Source of the DNA: Geopseudomonas sagittaria
Lineage (GTDB): Bacteria; Pseudomonadota; Gammaproteobacteria; Pseudomonadales; Pseudomonadaceae
Direction of reading: 5' to 3'
Length of the DNA stretch: 64,000 nucleotides
Assembly: GCF_900115715.1 (NCBI RefSeq)
Contig: NZ_FOXM01000004.1
Coordinates: forward strand, 62,001 to 126,000
Part shown: in pieces, positions 37,007 to 45,126 of the stretch
How the letters are laid out: every line of letters begins with the position of its first letter
Numbering within the stretch: the stretch's first letter is position 1
The notes under the pieces: model-generated
The model's database searches: none
The model's input: the letters and a program-made list of their open reading frames with translations, nothing else
Told to the model about the DNA's origin: nothing
Translations under genes and position numbers: made by a program

Positions 37007-37035
37007 ATTGTACGCAAAGCCGCGCGGCCAGGCAA
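37007..37035 (-). promoter_or_regulatory. rplU promoter
   Basis: On the minus strand TTGCCT (37035-37030), 17 bases, TACAAT (37012-37007). The transcript would have a leader of about 130 bases. Confidence 0.65.
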
Positions 37036-37053
37036 GTGCGCCCCCGACCCGCC

Positions 37054-37082
37054 TTGACAGTGCCAGACCCGGCACCTAGCAT
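37054..37082 (+). promoter_or_regulatory. ispB promoter
   Basis: TTGACA (37054-37059), 17 bases, TAGCAT (37077-37082); predicted start near 37089, 26 bases before the ispB ATG, with GAGGAG between. Confidence 0.75.
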
Positions 37083-37114
37083 GCCGCGCAACCTTAGAGG
37101 AGCCTTGACCGCTG

Positions 37115-38083
37115 ATGCAACCCCAGGTCTTTTACCGCGTGGTGGCGGACGATTTCACCGCCGTCGACGGCATCATCCGCCGCCAGCTCGCCTCCCGCGT
37201 CCCCCTGGTGGAGAAGATCGGCGACTACATCACCTCGGCCGGCGGCAAGCGCCTGCGTCCGCTGCTGGTGCTGCTGGCCGGCAACGCCCTCGGCGCGCGC
37301 AGCGAGCGTCTCAACCTGCTCGCCGCCACCATCGAATTCCTGCACACCGCCACCCTGCTGCACGACGACGTGGTCGACAAGTCGGGCATGCGCCGTGGCC
37401 GCTCCACCGCCAACGCCCTGTGGGGCAACGCGCCCAGCGTGCTGGTCGGCGACTTCCTGTATGCGCGCTCCTTCGAGATGCTGGTCGAGCTCGGCGAGCT
37501 GCCGGTGATGCAGGTGCTGGCCAATGCCACCCGGGTGATCGCCGAGGGCGAGGTGCTGCAGCTGTCGAAGATCCGCGACGCCAGCACCACCGAAGAGATC
37601 TACATGGAAGTCATCCGCGGCAAGACCGCGATGCTGTTCGAGGCCTCCACCCACAGTGCGGCCCTGCTGGCCGGCGCCAGCGCCGCCCAGGCCGAGGCCC
37701 TGCGCACCTTCGGCGACGCGCTGGGCATCGCCTTCCAGCTGGTCGACGACCTGCTCGACTACCGCGGCGACGCCGCCACCCTGGGCAAGAACGTCGGCGA
37801 CGATCTGGCCGAGGGCAAGCCGACCCTGCCGCTGATCTACACCATGCGCGAAGGTACGCCCGAGCAGGCCGCGCTGGTGCGCAAGGCCATCCAGCAGGGC
37901 GGCATCGAGGACCTCGACGCCATCCTCGCCGCCGTGGAAGCCTCCGGCGCGCTGGACTACACCGCCCGCCAGGCCCGCGAGCACGCCGCCCGCGCCATCG
38001 CCTGCCTGGAAAGCCTGCCGGCCAGCGAGTACCGCGATGCGCTGATCGAACTGACCGAGTTCGCCGTCGCCCGCACCCACTGA
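37115..38083 (+). CDS. ispB: Polyprenyl diphosphate synthase (octaprenyl/solanesyl)
   Basis: IspB makes the long isoprenoid side chain of ubiquinone by adding isopentenyl diphosphate units. The 322-residue all-alpha enzyme has both aspartate-rich motifs, DDVVD at 84-88 and DDLLD at 211-215, plus GGKRLRP at 43-49. Pseudomonas makes UQ-9, so a nonaprenyl (solanesyl) product is likely, but chain length cannot be read from the sequence. It is divergent from rplU, as in E. coli. Confidence 0.96.
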   Translation: MQPQVFYRVVADDFTAVDGIIRRQLASRVPLVEKIGDYITSAGGKRLRPLLVLLAGNALGARSERLNLLAATIEFLHTATLLHDDVVDKSGMRRGRSTANALWGNAPSVLVGDFLYARSFEMLVELGELPVMQVLANATRVIAEGEVLQLSKIRDASTTEEIYMEVIRGKTAMLFEASTHSAALLAGASAAQAEALRTFGDALGIAFQLVDDLLDYRGDAATLGKNVGDDLAEGKPTLPLIYTMREGTPEQAALVRKAIQQGGIEDLDAILAAVEASGALDYTARQAREHAARAIACLESLPASEYRDALIELTEFAVARTH

Positions 38084-38100
38084 GTTTCCTGCACACAACA

Positions 38101-38140
38101 AAACGCCCGTCCGGCCTGGCCGTGACGGGCGTTTGTGTTT
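38101..38140. terminator. Bidirectional terminator between ispB and fklB
   Basis: An 11-bp stem AAACGCCCGTC/GACGGGCGTTT (38101-38111 and 38124-38134) extended by an inner CGGCC/GGCCG pairing, with A residues before and T residues after. Confidence 0.85.
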
Positions 38141-38168
38141 TCCCGCGCCGCCAGGGCGCGGGAAGCTG

Positions 38169-38786
38169 TTACAGGATATCGAGCAGCTCGACGTCGAACA
38201 CCAGCACGCTGTGCGCCGGGATGCTGCCGACGGCCTGGGCACCGTAGGCCAGCTCGCTCGGCACGTGCAGGCGCCACTTGCTGCCGGCGCTCATCAGCTG
38301 CAGGGCCTCGACCCAGCCGGGGATCACGCCGCCGACCGGAAACTCCGCCGGCTGGCCACGCTCGTAGGAGCTGTCGAACACGGTGCCGTCGATCAGGGTG
38401 CCGTGGTAGTGGGTACGTACCTGGTCCTCGGCGCTCGGCTTGGCGCCTTCGCCGGCAACCAGCACCTCGAACTGCAGGCCGGAGGCCAGCACGGTGACGC
38501 CTGCGCGCTTGGCGTTCTCGGCCAGGTAGTCGCGACCGGCCTGGGCAGCCTGCTCGGCCTTGGCGGCCTGTTCGGCCTGCATGCGCTCGCGGATCACCTG
38601 GAAGCTGGCGTTCATCGCCTCGTCCGGCACGCGGCTGGCGGCGTTGTTGTAGGCGTCGGCCAGACCGGCGAGGATGGCTTCCAGGCTGGCGCCGGGCGGC
38701 GGGTTGTCACGCAGCTGACCACCGAGCTGACGGCCGATGCCGTAGCTGACGCGGGCTTCGTCGGTGGAAAGGTCGAGTTGGGACAT
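38169..38786 (-). CDS. fklB: FKBP-type peptidyl-prolyl isomerase (FklB-like)
   Basis: A 205-residue proline isomerase with an N-terminal dimerisation domain (about 1-95: STDEARVSYGIGRQLGGQL, then an Ala/Glu/Gln-rich helix) and a C-terminal FKBP domain with DQVRTHYHGTLIDGTVFDSSY and the VIPGWVEALQLM and YGAQAVGSIPAHSVLVFDVEL segments. It lacks a signal peptide, so it is cytoplasmic like E. coli FklB rather than periplasmic FkpA. GGAG five bases before the ATG at 38786 supports the start. Confidence 0.94.
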   Translation of the reverse strand: MSQLDLSTDEARVSYGIGRQLGGQLRDNPPPGASLEAILAGLADAYNNAASRVPDEAMNASFQVIRERMQAEQAAKAEQAAQAGRDYLAENAKRAGVTVLASGLQFEVLVAGEGAKPSAEDQVRTHYHGTLIDGTVFDSSYERGQPAEFPVGGVIPGWVEALQLMSAGSKWRLHVPSELAYGAQAVGSIPAHSVLVFDVELLDIL

Positions 38787-38926
38787 GGGAGCTCCACTGA
38801 GGCGGAAAAAATGGCCGGCCAGACTAGCACAGCCGGGCGCCGCGGGCTCGCTGCAGCCAGACACCCTGGCCAGGGCAAGCGCCTGAACGCCACGGGACCG
38901 GCGCAAACCTGCCAAGAGCGCCGCGC

Positions 38927-39076
38927 CTACAGCCCTCTGGCGCCGACCCGCCCGCGCTGGCAGCGCTCCGAGCAGTAGCGCACCTCGTCCCAGCAGCGCG
39001 CCCACTTCTTGCGCCAGGCGAACGGCAGGCCGCACCGCACGCAGGTCTTCACCGCCAGTTCGCTCTTCTTCCTCAC
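38927..39076 (-). CDS. DUF2256 small zinc-ribbon-like protein
   Basis: A 49-residue basic protein of family DUF2256, function unknown. Two CxxC-type pairs (CVRCG and CSERCQRG) flank FAWRKKWARCWDEVRYC, suggesting one zinc site. The start is GTG at 39076, overlapping the TGA of the photolyase gene (GTGA) with GGGGAGG just upstream, so its translation is coupled to that gene. DUF2256 genes are often found beside iron-sulfur photolyases, which suggests a shared role but no known function. Confidence 0.85.
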   Translation of the reverse strand: MRKKSELAVKTCVRCGLPFAWRKKWARCWDEVRYCSERCQRGRVGARGL

Positions 39077-40608
39077 AGCGCCTCCCCGCCATCCAGGCGC
39101 GCCAGCAGCGCCTCGCCGCGCCGCCACAGCGCCTCGCGCTTCGCCTCGTCCATGCGCGCCAGGTTCTTGTAGACCATGGTCATCCGCGGATTGCCCTGCA
39201 GCGGCTCGCGGTGACGCATGAGGAAGTGCCAGTACAGCGCGTTGAACGGGCAGGCGTCCTCCGTGGTGCTTTCGCCCACCCGGTAGGCGCAGCCCTGGCA
39301 GTAGTCGGACATACGCTTGATGTACTGGCCGCTGGCGCAGTAGGGCTTGGAACCCAGATAGCCGCCGTCGGCGTGCAGCACCATGCCCAGCACGTTGGGC
39401 AGCTCGACCCAGTCGAAGGCGTCCATGTACACCGCCAGGTACCAGTCGCACAGCTGGCGCGGCTGGATGCCGGCGAGCAGGGCGAAGTTGCCGGTGACCA
39501 TCAGCCGCTGGATGTGGTGGGCGTAGGCGTGCTCCAGGGTCTGGCCGATGGCCTGGCGCAAGCAGTTCATCCGCGTGTCGCCGCTCCAGTAGAAGTCCGG
39601 CAGCGCCCGCGTGTTGGCGAAGGCGTTGCGCTGCGCGTAGTCCGGCATCTGCAGCCAGTAGATGCCGCGCACGTACTCGCGCCAGCCGATCAGCTGGCGG
39701 ATGAAGCCCTCGGCGGCGTTCAGTGCCACCCGCCCCTGCCGGTAGGCCGTCTCGACGTCGGCGCACAGCCGGCGCACGTCGAGCAGGCCGACGTTGAGCG
39801 CGGCGCTGATCCGCGCGTGGAACAGGAACGGCTCGCCCGCGGCCATGGCGTCCTGATAGTCGCCGAAGGCGGCCAGACCGAAGTCGAGGAAGTGCTGCCA
39901 CAGCTGCTCGGCCTCGGCGTGGGTCACCGGGTAGGCGAAGCCGTCGAGGCGTCCGTAGTGGTGGGCGAAGCGCCCGGCGACCAGCGCCAGCACCTCGCGG
40001 CTGATCGCGTCCGCGGCAAAGCGCAGCGGCATGGGTCCACGCCGGCCTTTCGGCAGGCTCTTGCGGTTCTCCGCGTCGAAGTTCCAGGCGCCGCCCTCCG
40101 GCGTGCCGTCCGGGTGCAGCAGCAGGCCGCTTATCCTGCGCATCTCGCGGTAGAAAAACTCCATGCGCAGCTGCTTGCGGCCCTGCGCCCAGCGGGCGAA
40201 CTCGGCGCGCGCGCAGAGAAAGCGCGTATCGGCGTGCCAGACGATCGGCAGGCCGCTGGCCTTCAGCGCCTGCTCGACCCGCCAGTCGCCGGCCTCGGTG
40301 ACGTGGATGCTCTCCGGCCGGTACCGCGCGGCGAAGCGCGCCAGCTCGCCGGCCAGCGAGCCGCAGTTGGCCGGATCGTCGAGGGTCACGTAGTCCACCG
40401 TAACGCCGCGCGCGCGCAGCGCCTCGGCGAAGTGGCGCATGGCGCTGAACAGGAAGGCGATCTTCTGCGGGTGGTGCGGCACGTGACCGGCCTCCTCGGC
40501 CACCTCGGCGAGCAGCACGCGGTCGCGTTCCGGGTCGAGGCCGTCCAGCGCGGCCAGGTCGAAGGAAAGCTGGTCGCCGAGCACCAGGCGCAGGGCATTG
40601 ATGCTCAT
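39073..40608 (-). CDS. Iron-sulfur bacterial cryptochrome / (6-4) photolyase-like protein
   Basis: A 511-residue flavoprotein of the FeS-BCP group (DPRP family, relatives of PhrB and CryB). It should bind FAD and a [4Fe-4S] cluster; characterised relatives repair (6-4) photoproducts in light or act as photoreceptors. The N terminus LRLVLGDQLSFDLAAL is typical, and four cysteines, Cys349, Cys437, Cys440 and Cys453 (MNCLRQ, DYCQGC, EDACPFN), match the spacing of the PhrB cluster ligands (C350, C438, C441, C454). It sits between DUF6482 and DUF2256 on one strand, behind a TGTACA-repeat operator. Repair versus sensing cannot be decided from sequence. Confidence 0.92.
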   Translation of the reverse strand: MSINALRLVLGDQLSFDLAALDGLDPERDRVLLAEVAEEAGHVPHHPQKIAFLFSAMRHFAEALRARGVTVDYVTLDDPANCGSLAGELARFAARYRPESIHVTEAGDWRVEQALKASGLPIVWHADTRFLCARAEFARWAQGRKQLRMEFFYREMRRISGLLLHPDGTPEGGAWNFDAENRKSLPKGRRGPMPLRFAADAISREVLALVAGRFAHHYGRLDGFAYPVTHAEAEQLWQHFLDFGLAAFGDYQDAMAAGEPFLFHARISAALNVGLLDVRRLCADVETAYRQGRVALNAAEGFIRQLIGWREYVRGIYWLQMPDYAQRNAFANTRALPDFYWSGDTRMNCLRQAIGQTLEHAYAHHIQRLMVTGNFALLAGIQPRQLCDWYLAVYMDAFDWVELPNVLGMVLHADGGYLGSKPYCASGQYIKRMSDYCQGCAYRVGESTTEDACPFNALYWHFLMRHREPLQGNPRMTMVYKNLARMDEAKREALWRRGEALLARLDGGEAL

Positions 40609-40672
40609 GGTGCGGCACTCACAGTTCGACGATCCCCATGTCGGAATGGCGGCGCCGGCAACACCGCATCCA

Positions 40673-40978
40673 TCACCAGTGCGAACGCATGCCGATCGGC
40701 ACGCGCAGCGGCTCGCGACTGCCCTCGGCCAGGCCGCACATCTCGTCGTAGGGCGAGTGGTGGACCAGATGGAACGGCAGCAGCGGCACCTCCTGCAGCA
40801 GATCGCGGGCGTGCTCCACCGAGCGCAGGTGGCAGACGCGGCCGCGCTCGTCGACCACGCTGTGCGGGCGGCCGTCCATCTGCGCCTCGAGAACGTAGAT
40901 GCCGCCCTCCAGGGAGATCAGGTCGAGGCCGTCGATGCGCCCGGCAAGGGCGTGGGCGGACAGGTCGTGCAGGTTCAT
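40673..40978 (-). CDS. DUF6482 family protein
   Basis: A 101-residue cytoplasmic protein resembling the Pseudomonas family DUF6482, function unknown. Conserved-looking parts are the opening MNLHDLSAHALAGRIDGLDL, SLEGGIYVLEAQMDG, HLRSVEHARDLL and the C-terminal PYDEMCGLAEGSREPLRVPI. ATG at 40978 has GAGG eight bases upstream. It is the first gene of the photolyase operon and the first to follow the TGTACA operator, so it may be light-induced; that is inference. Confidence 0.8.
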   Translation of the reverse strand: MNLHDLSAHALAGRIDGLDLISLEGGIYVLEAQMDGRPHSVVDERGRVCHLRSVEHARDLLQEVPLLPFHLVHHSPYDEMCGLAEGSREPLRVPIGMRSHW

Positions 40979-41001
40979 GGCAATCACCTCGGCAGTGAAT
41001 C

Positions 41002-41036
41002 TGTACAAACAATGCAACAAGTACAGTATTTGTACA
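41002..41036 (-). promoter_or_regulatory. TGTACA-repeat operator upstream of the photolyase operon (LitR/CarH-like)
   Basis: Three TGTACA-like hexamers: 41002-41007 (TGTACA), 41020-41025 (AGTACA, minus strand TGTACT) and 41031-41036 (TGTACA). The first two are 12 bases apart, fitting the T(G/A)TACA-N12-TGTA(C/T)A pattern I recall for class II LitR sites in Pseudomonas at 11 of 12 positions. A TTGTACA occurs twice in minus-strand reading. No regulator gene of this type is in the window. Confidence 0.55.
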
Positions 41037-41057
41037 AGATCAGGCCTGCGCAAGGCG

Positions 41058-41098
41058 AAAACGCCACCGCCCGTCTGCCGGAGGCAAGACGGGCGGTG
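41058..41098 (-). terminator. Terminator after the UPF0114 gene
   Basis: On the minus strand an 11-bp stem CACCGCCCGTC/GACGGGCGGTG with a 12-base loop, followed by GCGTTTT. It lies 24 bases past the UPF0114 gene and upstream of the photolyase operon promoter. Confidence 0.75.
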
Positions 41099-41121
41099 CG
41101 GGCGTCACCAAGAACTGGTTT

Positions 41122-41610
41122 TCAGTGCTTGGTCAGCTTGTCCACGTAGGCCATGGCAAAGGCCGAGGCAACGAAGGTCATGTGGATGATCACGTACCAC
41201 ATCAACTTGTCGTTGGGAATCTTCTGCGCGTCCATGAACATGCGCAGCAGGTGGATCGAGGAGATCGCCACGATCGACGCCGCCACCTTCAGCTTCAGCG
41301 AGCTGGAGTCCATCTTGCCCAGCCAGTCGAGCTTCTCCTTGCCCTCGTCGATGTCGAGCTGGGAGACGAAGTTTTCGTAGCCGGAAATCATCACCATCAC
41401 CAGCAGGCCGCCGACCAGCGCCATGTCGATCATCGACAGCAGCACCAGGATCAGATCGGCCTCGGCCAGTTCGAACACGTGGGGCAGGACGTGGAAGATT
41501 TCCTGGAAGAACTTCAGGACCAGCGCCAGCAGGGCCAGCGACAGACCGAGATAGATCGGCGCCAGCAGCCAGCGCGCGGCATACATGGTGTTTTCGATGA
41601 ATCGTTCCAT
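41122..41610 (-). CDS. UPF0114 (YqhA-like) inner-membrane protein
   Basis: A 162-residue membrane protein of family UPF0114, function unknown. About four helices are visible (residues 12-36, 52-76, 104-124 and 136-156). The signature [20 protein letters not shown] and the acidic loop [20 protein letters not shown], which lies between helices 2 and 3, are typical. It follows the 111-residue unknown gene on the same strand after 181 bases containing a DnaA-box-like sequence. The same order is what I recall for PA4574-PA4575 of P. aeruginosa. Confidence 0.92.
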   Translation of the reverse strand: MERFIENTMYAARWLLAPIYLGLSLALLALVLKFFQEIFHVLPHVFELAEADLILVLLSMIDMALVGGLLVMVMISGYENFVSQLDIDEGKEKLDWLGKMDSSSLKLKVAASIVAISSIHLLRMFMDAQKIPNDKLMWYVIIHMTFVASAFAMAYVDKLTKH

Positions 41611-41691
41611 GAGGAAGGCACAGCAGTGAACAAGGGGCGCCCAGTATAGCGGCGACGCCCTCCCTCCGGCAGCCGCAGTTGTGCATCACGC

Positions 41692-41700
41692 TGTGGATAA
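41692..41700 (+). other. DnaA-box-like 9-mer
   Basis: TGTGGATAA, the complement of the consensus DnaA box TTATCCACA, in the 41611-41791 gap. A second exact copy is at 42208-42216. Confidence 0.4.
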
Positions 41701-41791
41701 CTGTGTGGACTAAACCTGAATGAATGGCGCCAGGGCGCAGCGCTCCTGACACAGGCGCAGCCATGCAGGCGACGGCGGCGCCTGTGCGGAT

Positions 41792-42127
41792 TCAGGACAG
41801 CAGACCGAAGCCCCGCGGTGGATGGCCTCGCCCGGCGTTCTGCCGGCGCAGCTCGGCCTGCAGATGCAGGCACCAGATCGACGGTTCGTCGACCGGCTTG
41901 TAGCCCTGGCACTGCAGGTTCTCGATGATCTCCTCAAGCACCCCCTCGGCCTCGGCAGGCCCGTGGAACGGGCCTTGCGCCTTGATCGCCGAAGGCTGGG
42001 TGGCGCTCAGGCCGGCGGCGCACAGCAGTGTCCACAAGCCCTGCTCACCGGCCAGCGGGCGGATGGCGCACTCGATGCGAGTGACGATTCCCGGGCTCTG
42101 CCGGGTCAGACAGAATTGACGCAACAT
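41792..42127 (-). CDS. Conserved hypothetical protein (Pseudomonas-type)
   Basis: A 111-residue protein with no recognised domain; I recall a similar protein (PA4575) next to the UPF0114 and Lon-like genes in P. aeruginosa. The start at 42127 (MLRQFCLTRQSPGIVTRIEC) has GAGGAG nine bases upstream. The body includes a WTLLCAAGLSATQPSAIKAQGPF segment (in part: WTLLCAAG, KAQGPF) and the C-terminal WCLHLQAELRRQNAGRG. No signal peptide or membrane helix is evident. A TTTCCA-N17-TAGGAT promoter is possible at 42185-42157. Confidence 0.75.
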   Translation of the reverse strand: MLRQFCLTRQSPGIVTRIECAIRPLAGEQGLWTLLCAAGLSATQPSAIKAQGPFHGPAEAEGVLEEIIENLQCQGYKPVDEPSIWCLHLQAELRRQNAGRGHPPRGFGLLS

Positions 42128-42191
42128 GGCCAAGCTCCTCGCAGGGACCTGTATTGATCCTAGTCGCGTGATGGCCATGTGGAAAGTCACC

Positions 42192-42218
42192 GGTTATCCC
42201 CGCGTTCTGTGGATAACC
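42192..42218. other. DnaA-box-like inverted repeat
   Basis: GGTTATCC (42192-42199) and GGATAACC (42211-42218) are exact complements 11 bases apart; the right arm completes TGTGGATAA (42208-42216). It lies 65 bases before the hypothetical gene at 41792-42127. Confidence 0.4.
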
Positions 42219-42336
42219 TTGTGCATGGCGCGGGGGCAGATGGGCCGGAAGGCCATGGCATGCCGCCCGCGACCGGCTGGACAAAAAATCGCCAGCCGCG
42301 CCGGCCTGCCCTCCCGTGAATCGCCCAGCGCCAGGC

Positions 42337-44826
42337 TCAGCGCCGCAGGCGGCGCGCCTTGCGGACCGGCCGCTCCGCCTCGACAACGGCTGCGGCGGCC
42401 TCGACCTTGTCCGCCGTGCTCGCCTTGTCCGCTTCCTCCTCCTCGTCGTCCTCGTCGTCGCTGTCGATCTCGGCAATCTCGCGCAGGCGCTCGACCACCC
42501 TTGCATTCACGCAGCCCTCGGGAAACACGCCGTCCTCGTTGGCGCAGCCGGCGTCCTCGCCGACCAGCAGGCTCAGCGCCTGGTCCACCGTGCGCACGGC
42601 GTAGACGCTGAACAGTCCGGCACGCACCGCCTGGATCACCCGCTCGTCGAGCATCAGATTGCAGATGTTGGCGTGGGGAATGATCACCCCCTGCTCGCCG
42701 GAGAGGCCGCGCGCCTCGCAGAGGCGGAAGAAGCCCTCGATCTTCTCGTTGACCCCGCCGACCGCCTGCACCTCGCCGAACTGGTTGATCGAGCCGGTGA
42801 TGGCGAAGCACTGCTTGAGCGGGGTGCGCGACAGCGCCGAAATCAGCGTGCACACCTCGCCGAGCGAGGCGCTGTCGCCGTCGACGTAGCCGTAGGACTG
42901 CTCGAGGGCGATGCTGGCCGAGATCTCCAGCGGGAACTCCTGGGCGTAGCGGCTGCCGAGGTAGCCGGTGAGGATCATCACCCCCTTGGAGTGGATCGGC
43001 TGGCCGAGGCTGACCTCGCGCTCGATGTCTACGATCCCCGAGCTGCCCGGGTAGACGGTGGCGGAGATGCGCGCCGGCACGCCGAACGCCGAGTCGCCGA
43101 CTTCCAGCACGGTCAGGCCGTTGCACTTGCCCATCGCCGCGCCGGCGGTATCGATGAGGATCACCCCGGCCAGCATGTCGTCGAGGATACGCGCCGACAC
43201 CCGCCCGGTGCGGGTGGCCTTGGCCTTGAGTGCGCGCTCGATGTGGCCGATGTCGGTCAGCGCGTCGCCAGCCAGCTGGCGCATGAAGTCGGCCTCGCTG
43301 ACCAGCTGGAACAGGTCGCCGATGCGCGCCGACAGGCGCCCCTGGTGCTCGGCGAGACGGGCGCTGTAGGTCGCCAGGCGCGCCACGGCGTCGCTGGTCA
43401 GCGGCGCCAGGCCCTCCTCGGAAGTGCGCGTCTTCAGCAGCTGGGCGAACTGCTCGAGGCTGTCCTCGCCCAGGGCGATGTCCTCCTCGAAGTCGGCCAG
43501 CACGCGGAACATCTCCTGGAAGTCCGGATCCAGCTCCTGCAGCGCGTAGTAGATCTGCCGGGCGCCGACGATCACCACCTTGACCTGCAGCGGCAGCACC
43601 TGCGGGGTCAGGGTGACGGTGGCCAGGCGGCCGAGTTCGGCCAGCGGCGACTCCATCTTCAGCTGGCGCGAGTGCAGGGCACGCTTGAGCGCATCCCAGA
43701 CGAACGGCTCGGACAGCAACTTCTCCGCCTCGAGGATCAGGAAGCCGCCGTTGGCGCGGTGCAGCGCGCCCGGGCGCAGCTGGCGGTAGCTGGTGTACAG
43801 CGCGCCCTGGTCGGAGCTGTACTCGATGCGCCCGAACAGGTTGTCGTAGGTCGGGTGCGGCTCGAACACCACCGGCGCACCGCCATCGCGGGCATGGCCG
43901 ACCACCAGGCTGGGACTGTAGAACTCCACCAGCGACTGGCGCTTCTGCGCATCCGGGCGGGTGTCCTCGACCAGCTGGTCGACCACGGTTTTCAGCAGGT
44001 TGACCTGCATGGCCTGCAGCCAGGCGCAGATGCCGGCGTTTTCCGCGTACTTGCGCGACAGCGGCACCAGCAGCGGCTCGAGGGCCAGGGTGATGGTTTC
44101 CTCGTTGAGCTGGCGCAGCTGGTTGCTCGACTCGCGCTTCCACTGCGGCAGACCGACCAGCTCCTCGTTGAGGCTCTCCTCGAGGCTGGCGATGTCGTCG
44201 TGGAAGCGCTCGCGCTCGGCTTCCGGCAGCTGGGCGAAGTCCGCCTCGTCCAGCGCCTTGCCGTCCTTCATCGGCGTGAAGGCGATGTTGGTGCTGTCGC
44301 GATACAGGGCGACGTCCTTCTCCAGCGCCAGCTTCTCGATCACGTCCAGGGCACGGTCGTAGCGCTGGTTGAAGGCGCGGTCGATGGCGCTCTTCTTCTG
44401 CTGGTAGGTCGGCGTCTCGAACACCGCCGGAAAGGTCGCCAGCAGGTTGTCGATCAGCTGGTCGACGTCGGTGATCAGCGCCTGCGCACTGCCGGAAGTC
44501 AGCTCCAGGGCGCGCGGCTCGCGCGGCTCGTCGAAATTGTTGACGTACAGCCAGTCGCGCGGGGTGGCCTGGCGCTTGGCCTCGGCCTTCAGGTAGCGCT
44601 GCACGAAGGAGAAGCGCCCCGTTCCGGACTCGCCCATTACGAACACGTTGTAACCGGGGCGCGGCATGGCCACGCCGAACTGCAGGGCCGCGACCGCGCG
44701 CTCCTGACCGAGCACGCCGCGGAACGGCTCCAGTTCGTCGGTGTTGGCGAAGGTCAGGAGTTCGGAGCTGAACTGGCTGCCGAGCTGTTCGGGCTGCAGG
44801 CGCAGGGACTGTTGGAAATCGGCCAT
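42337..44826 (-). CDS. Lon-family ATP-dependent protease (LonB/YcbZ-like)
   Basis: An 829-residue AAA+ and S16 serine protease of the LonB/YcbZ group, without the N-terminal LAN domain of classical Lon. It should be cytoplasmic; no transmembrane segment is visible. The protease dyad is intact: Ser652 in YVDGDSASLGE and Lys695 in GGVNEKIEGFF, 43 residues apart as in E. coli Lon (S679/K722). The Walker A motif GESGTGRFS (65-73) has Arg71 in place of the invariant Lys. An inserted helical region (about 140-300) and an acidic C-terminal tail (DSDDEDDEEEEAD) are present. Start at 44826 chosen as the first ATG of the conserved N terminus. Confidence 0.9.
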   Translation of the reverse strand: MADFQQSLRLQPEQLGSQFSSELLTFANTDELEPFRGVLGQERAVAALQFGVAMPRPGYNVFVMGESGTGRFSFVQRYLKAEAKRQATPRDWLYVNNFDEPREPRALELTSGSAQALITDVDQLIDNLLATFPAVFETPTYQQKKSAIDRAFNQRYDRALDVIEKLALEKDVALYRDSTNIAFTPMKDGKALDEADFAQLPEAERERFHDDIASLEESLNEELVGLPQWKRESSNQLRQLNEETITLALEPLLVPLSRKYAENAGICAWLQAMQVNLLKTVVDQLVEDTRPDAQKRQSLVEFYSPSLVVGHARDGGAPVVFEPHPTYDNLFGRIEYSSDQGALYTSYRQLRPGALHRANGGFLILEAEKLLSEPFVWDALKRALHSRQLKMESPLAELGRLATVTLTPQVLPLQVKVVIVGARQIYYALQELDPDFQEMFRVLADFEEDIALGEDSLEQFAQLLKTRTSEEGLAPLTSDAVARLATYSARLAEHQGRLSARIGDLFQLVSEADFMRQLAGDALTDIGHIERALKAKATRTGRVSARILDDMLAGVILIDTAGAAMGKCNGLTVLEVGDSAFGVPARISATVYPGSSGIVDIEREVSLGQPIHSKGVMILTGYLGSRYAQEFPLEISASIALEQSYGYVDGDSASLGEVCTLISALSRTPLKQCFAITGSINQFGEVQAVGGVNEKIEGFFRLCEARGLSGEQGVIIPHANICNLMLDERVIQAVRAGLFSVYAVRTVDQALSLLVGEDAGCANEDGVFPEGCVNARVVERLREIAEIDSDDEDDEEEEADKASTADKVEAAAAVVEAERPVRKARRLRR

Positions 44827-44937
44827 CAAGGGGTTCCGCAAAGGTGACAGGCGTGCGCGGCAGGCTGGGCGCCACGCTGCTGCGGCCCGGGCGCGCCACT
44901 GTCGACAGTGACGCGGCTCCGGACCGGACTGCCGCCG

Positions 44938-44966
44938 ATTGTTGACCCATCGCCCCGGATTGACAA
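44938..44966 (-). promoter_or_regulatory. Candidate promoter of the Lon-like gene
   Basis: On the minus strand TTGTCA (44966-44961), 17 bases, AACAAT (44943-44938). It lies in the 300-base gap (44827-45126) shared with the divergent GreA/B-like gene; a 14-bp palindrome (44897-44910) follows it. Confidence 0.5.
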
Positions 44967-45126
44967 GGATCGGGCGGTGCCGGCGTGATGTGCCGCAGCC
45001 AACAGCGGCGGCGGCGCCCGGCCACGGCCGCCAGGCGCCATGACGACGCATTCGTCGCGCGGCGGTTGGCCGCCGCCGCCAGGCGCGCGACACTCAGTCG
45101 TGCAAAACGCTGCAGGAGCCGCCGCC

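Noticed and set aside
44960-44965. TTGACA on the plus strand as promoter of the GreA/B-like gene
   Set aside because: No acceptable -10 occurs 16-18 bases downstream; the same bases serve better as the minus-strand -35 (TTGTCA).
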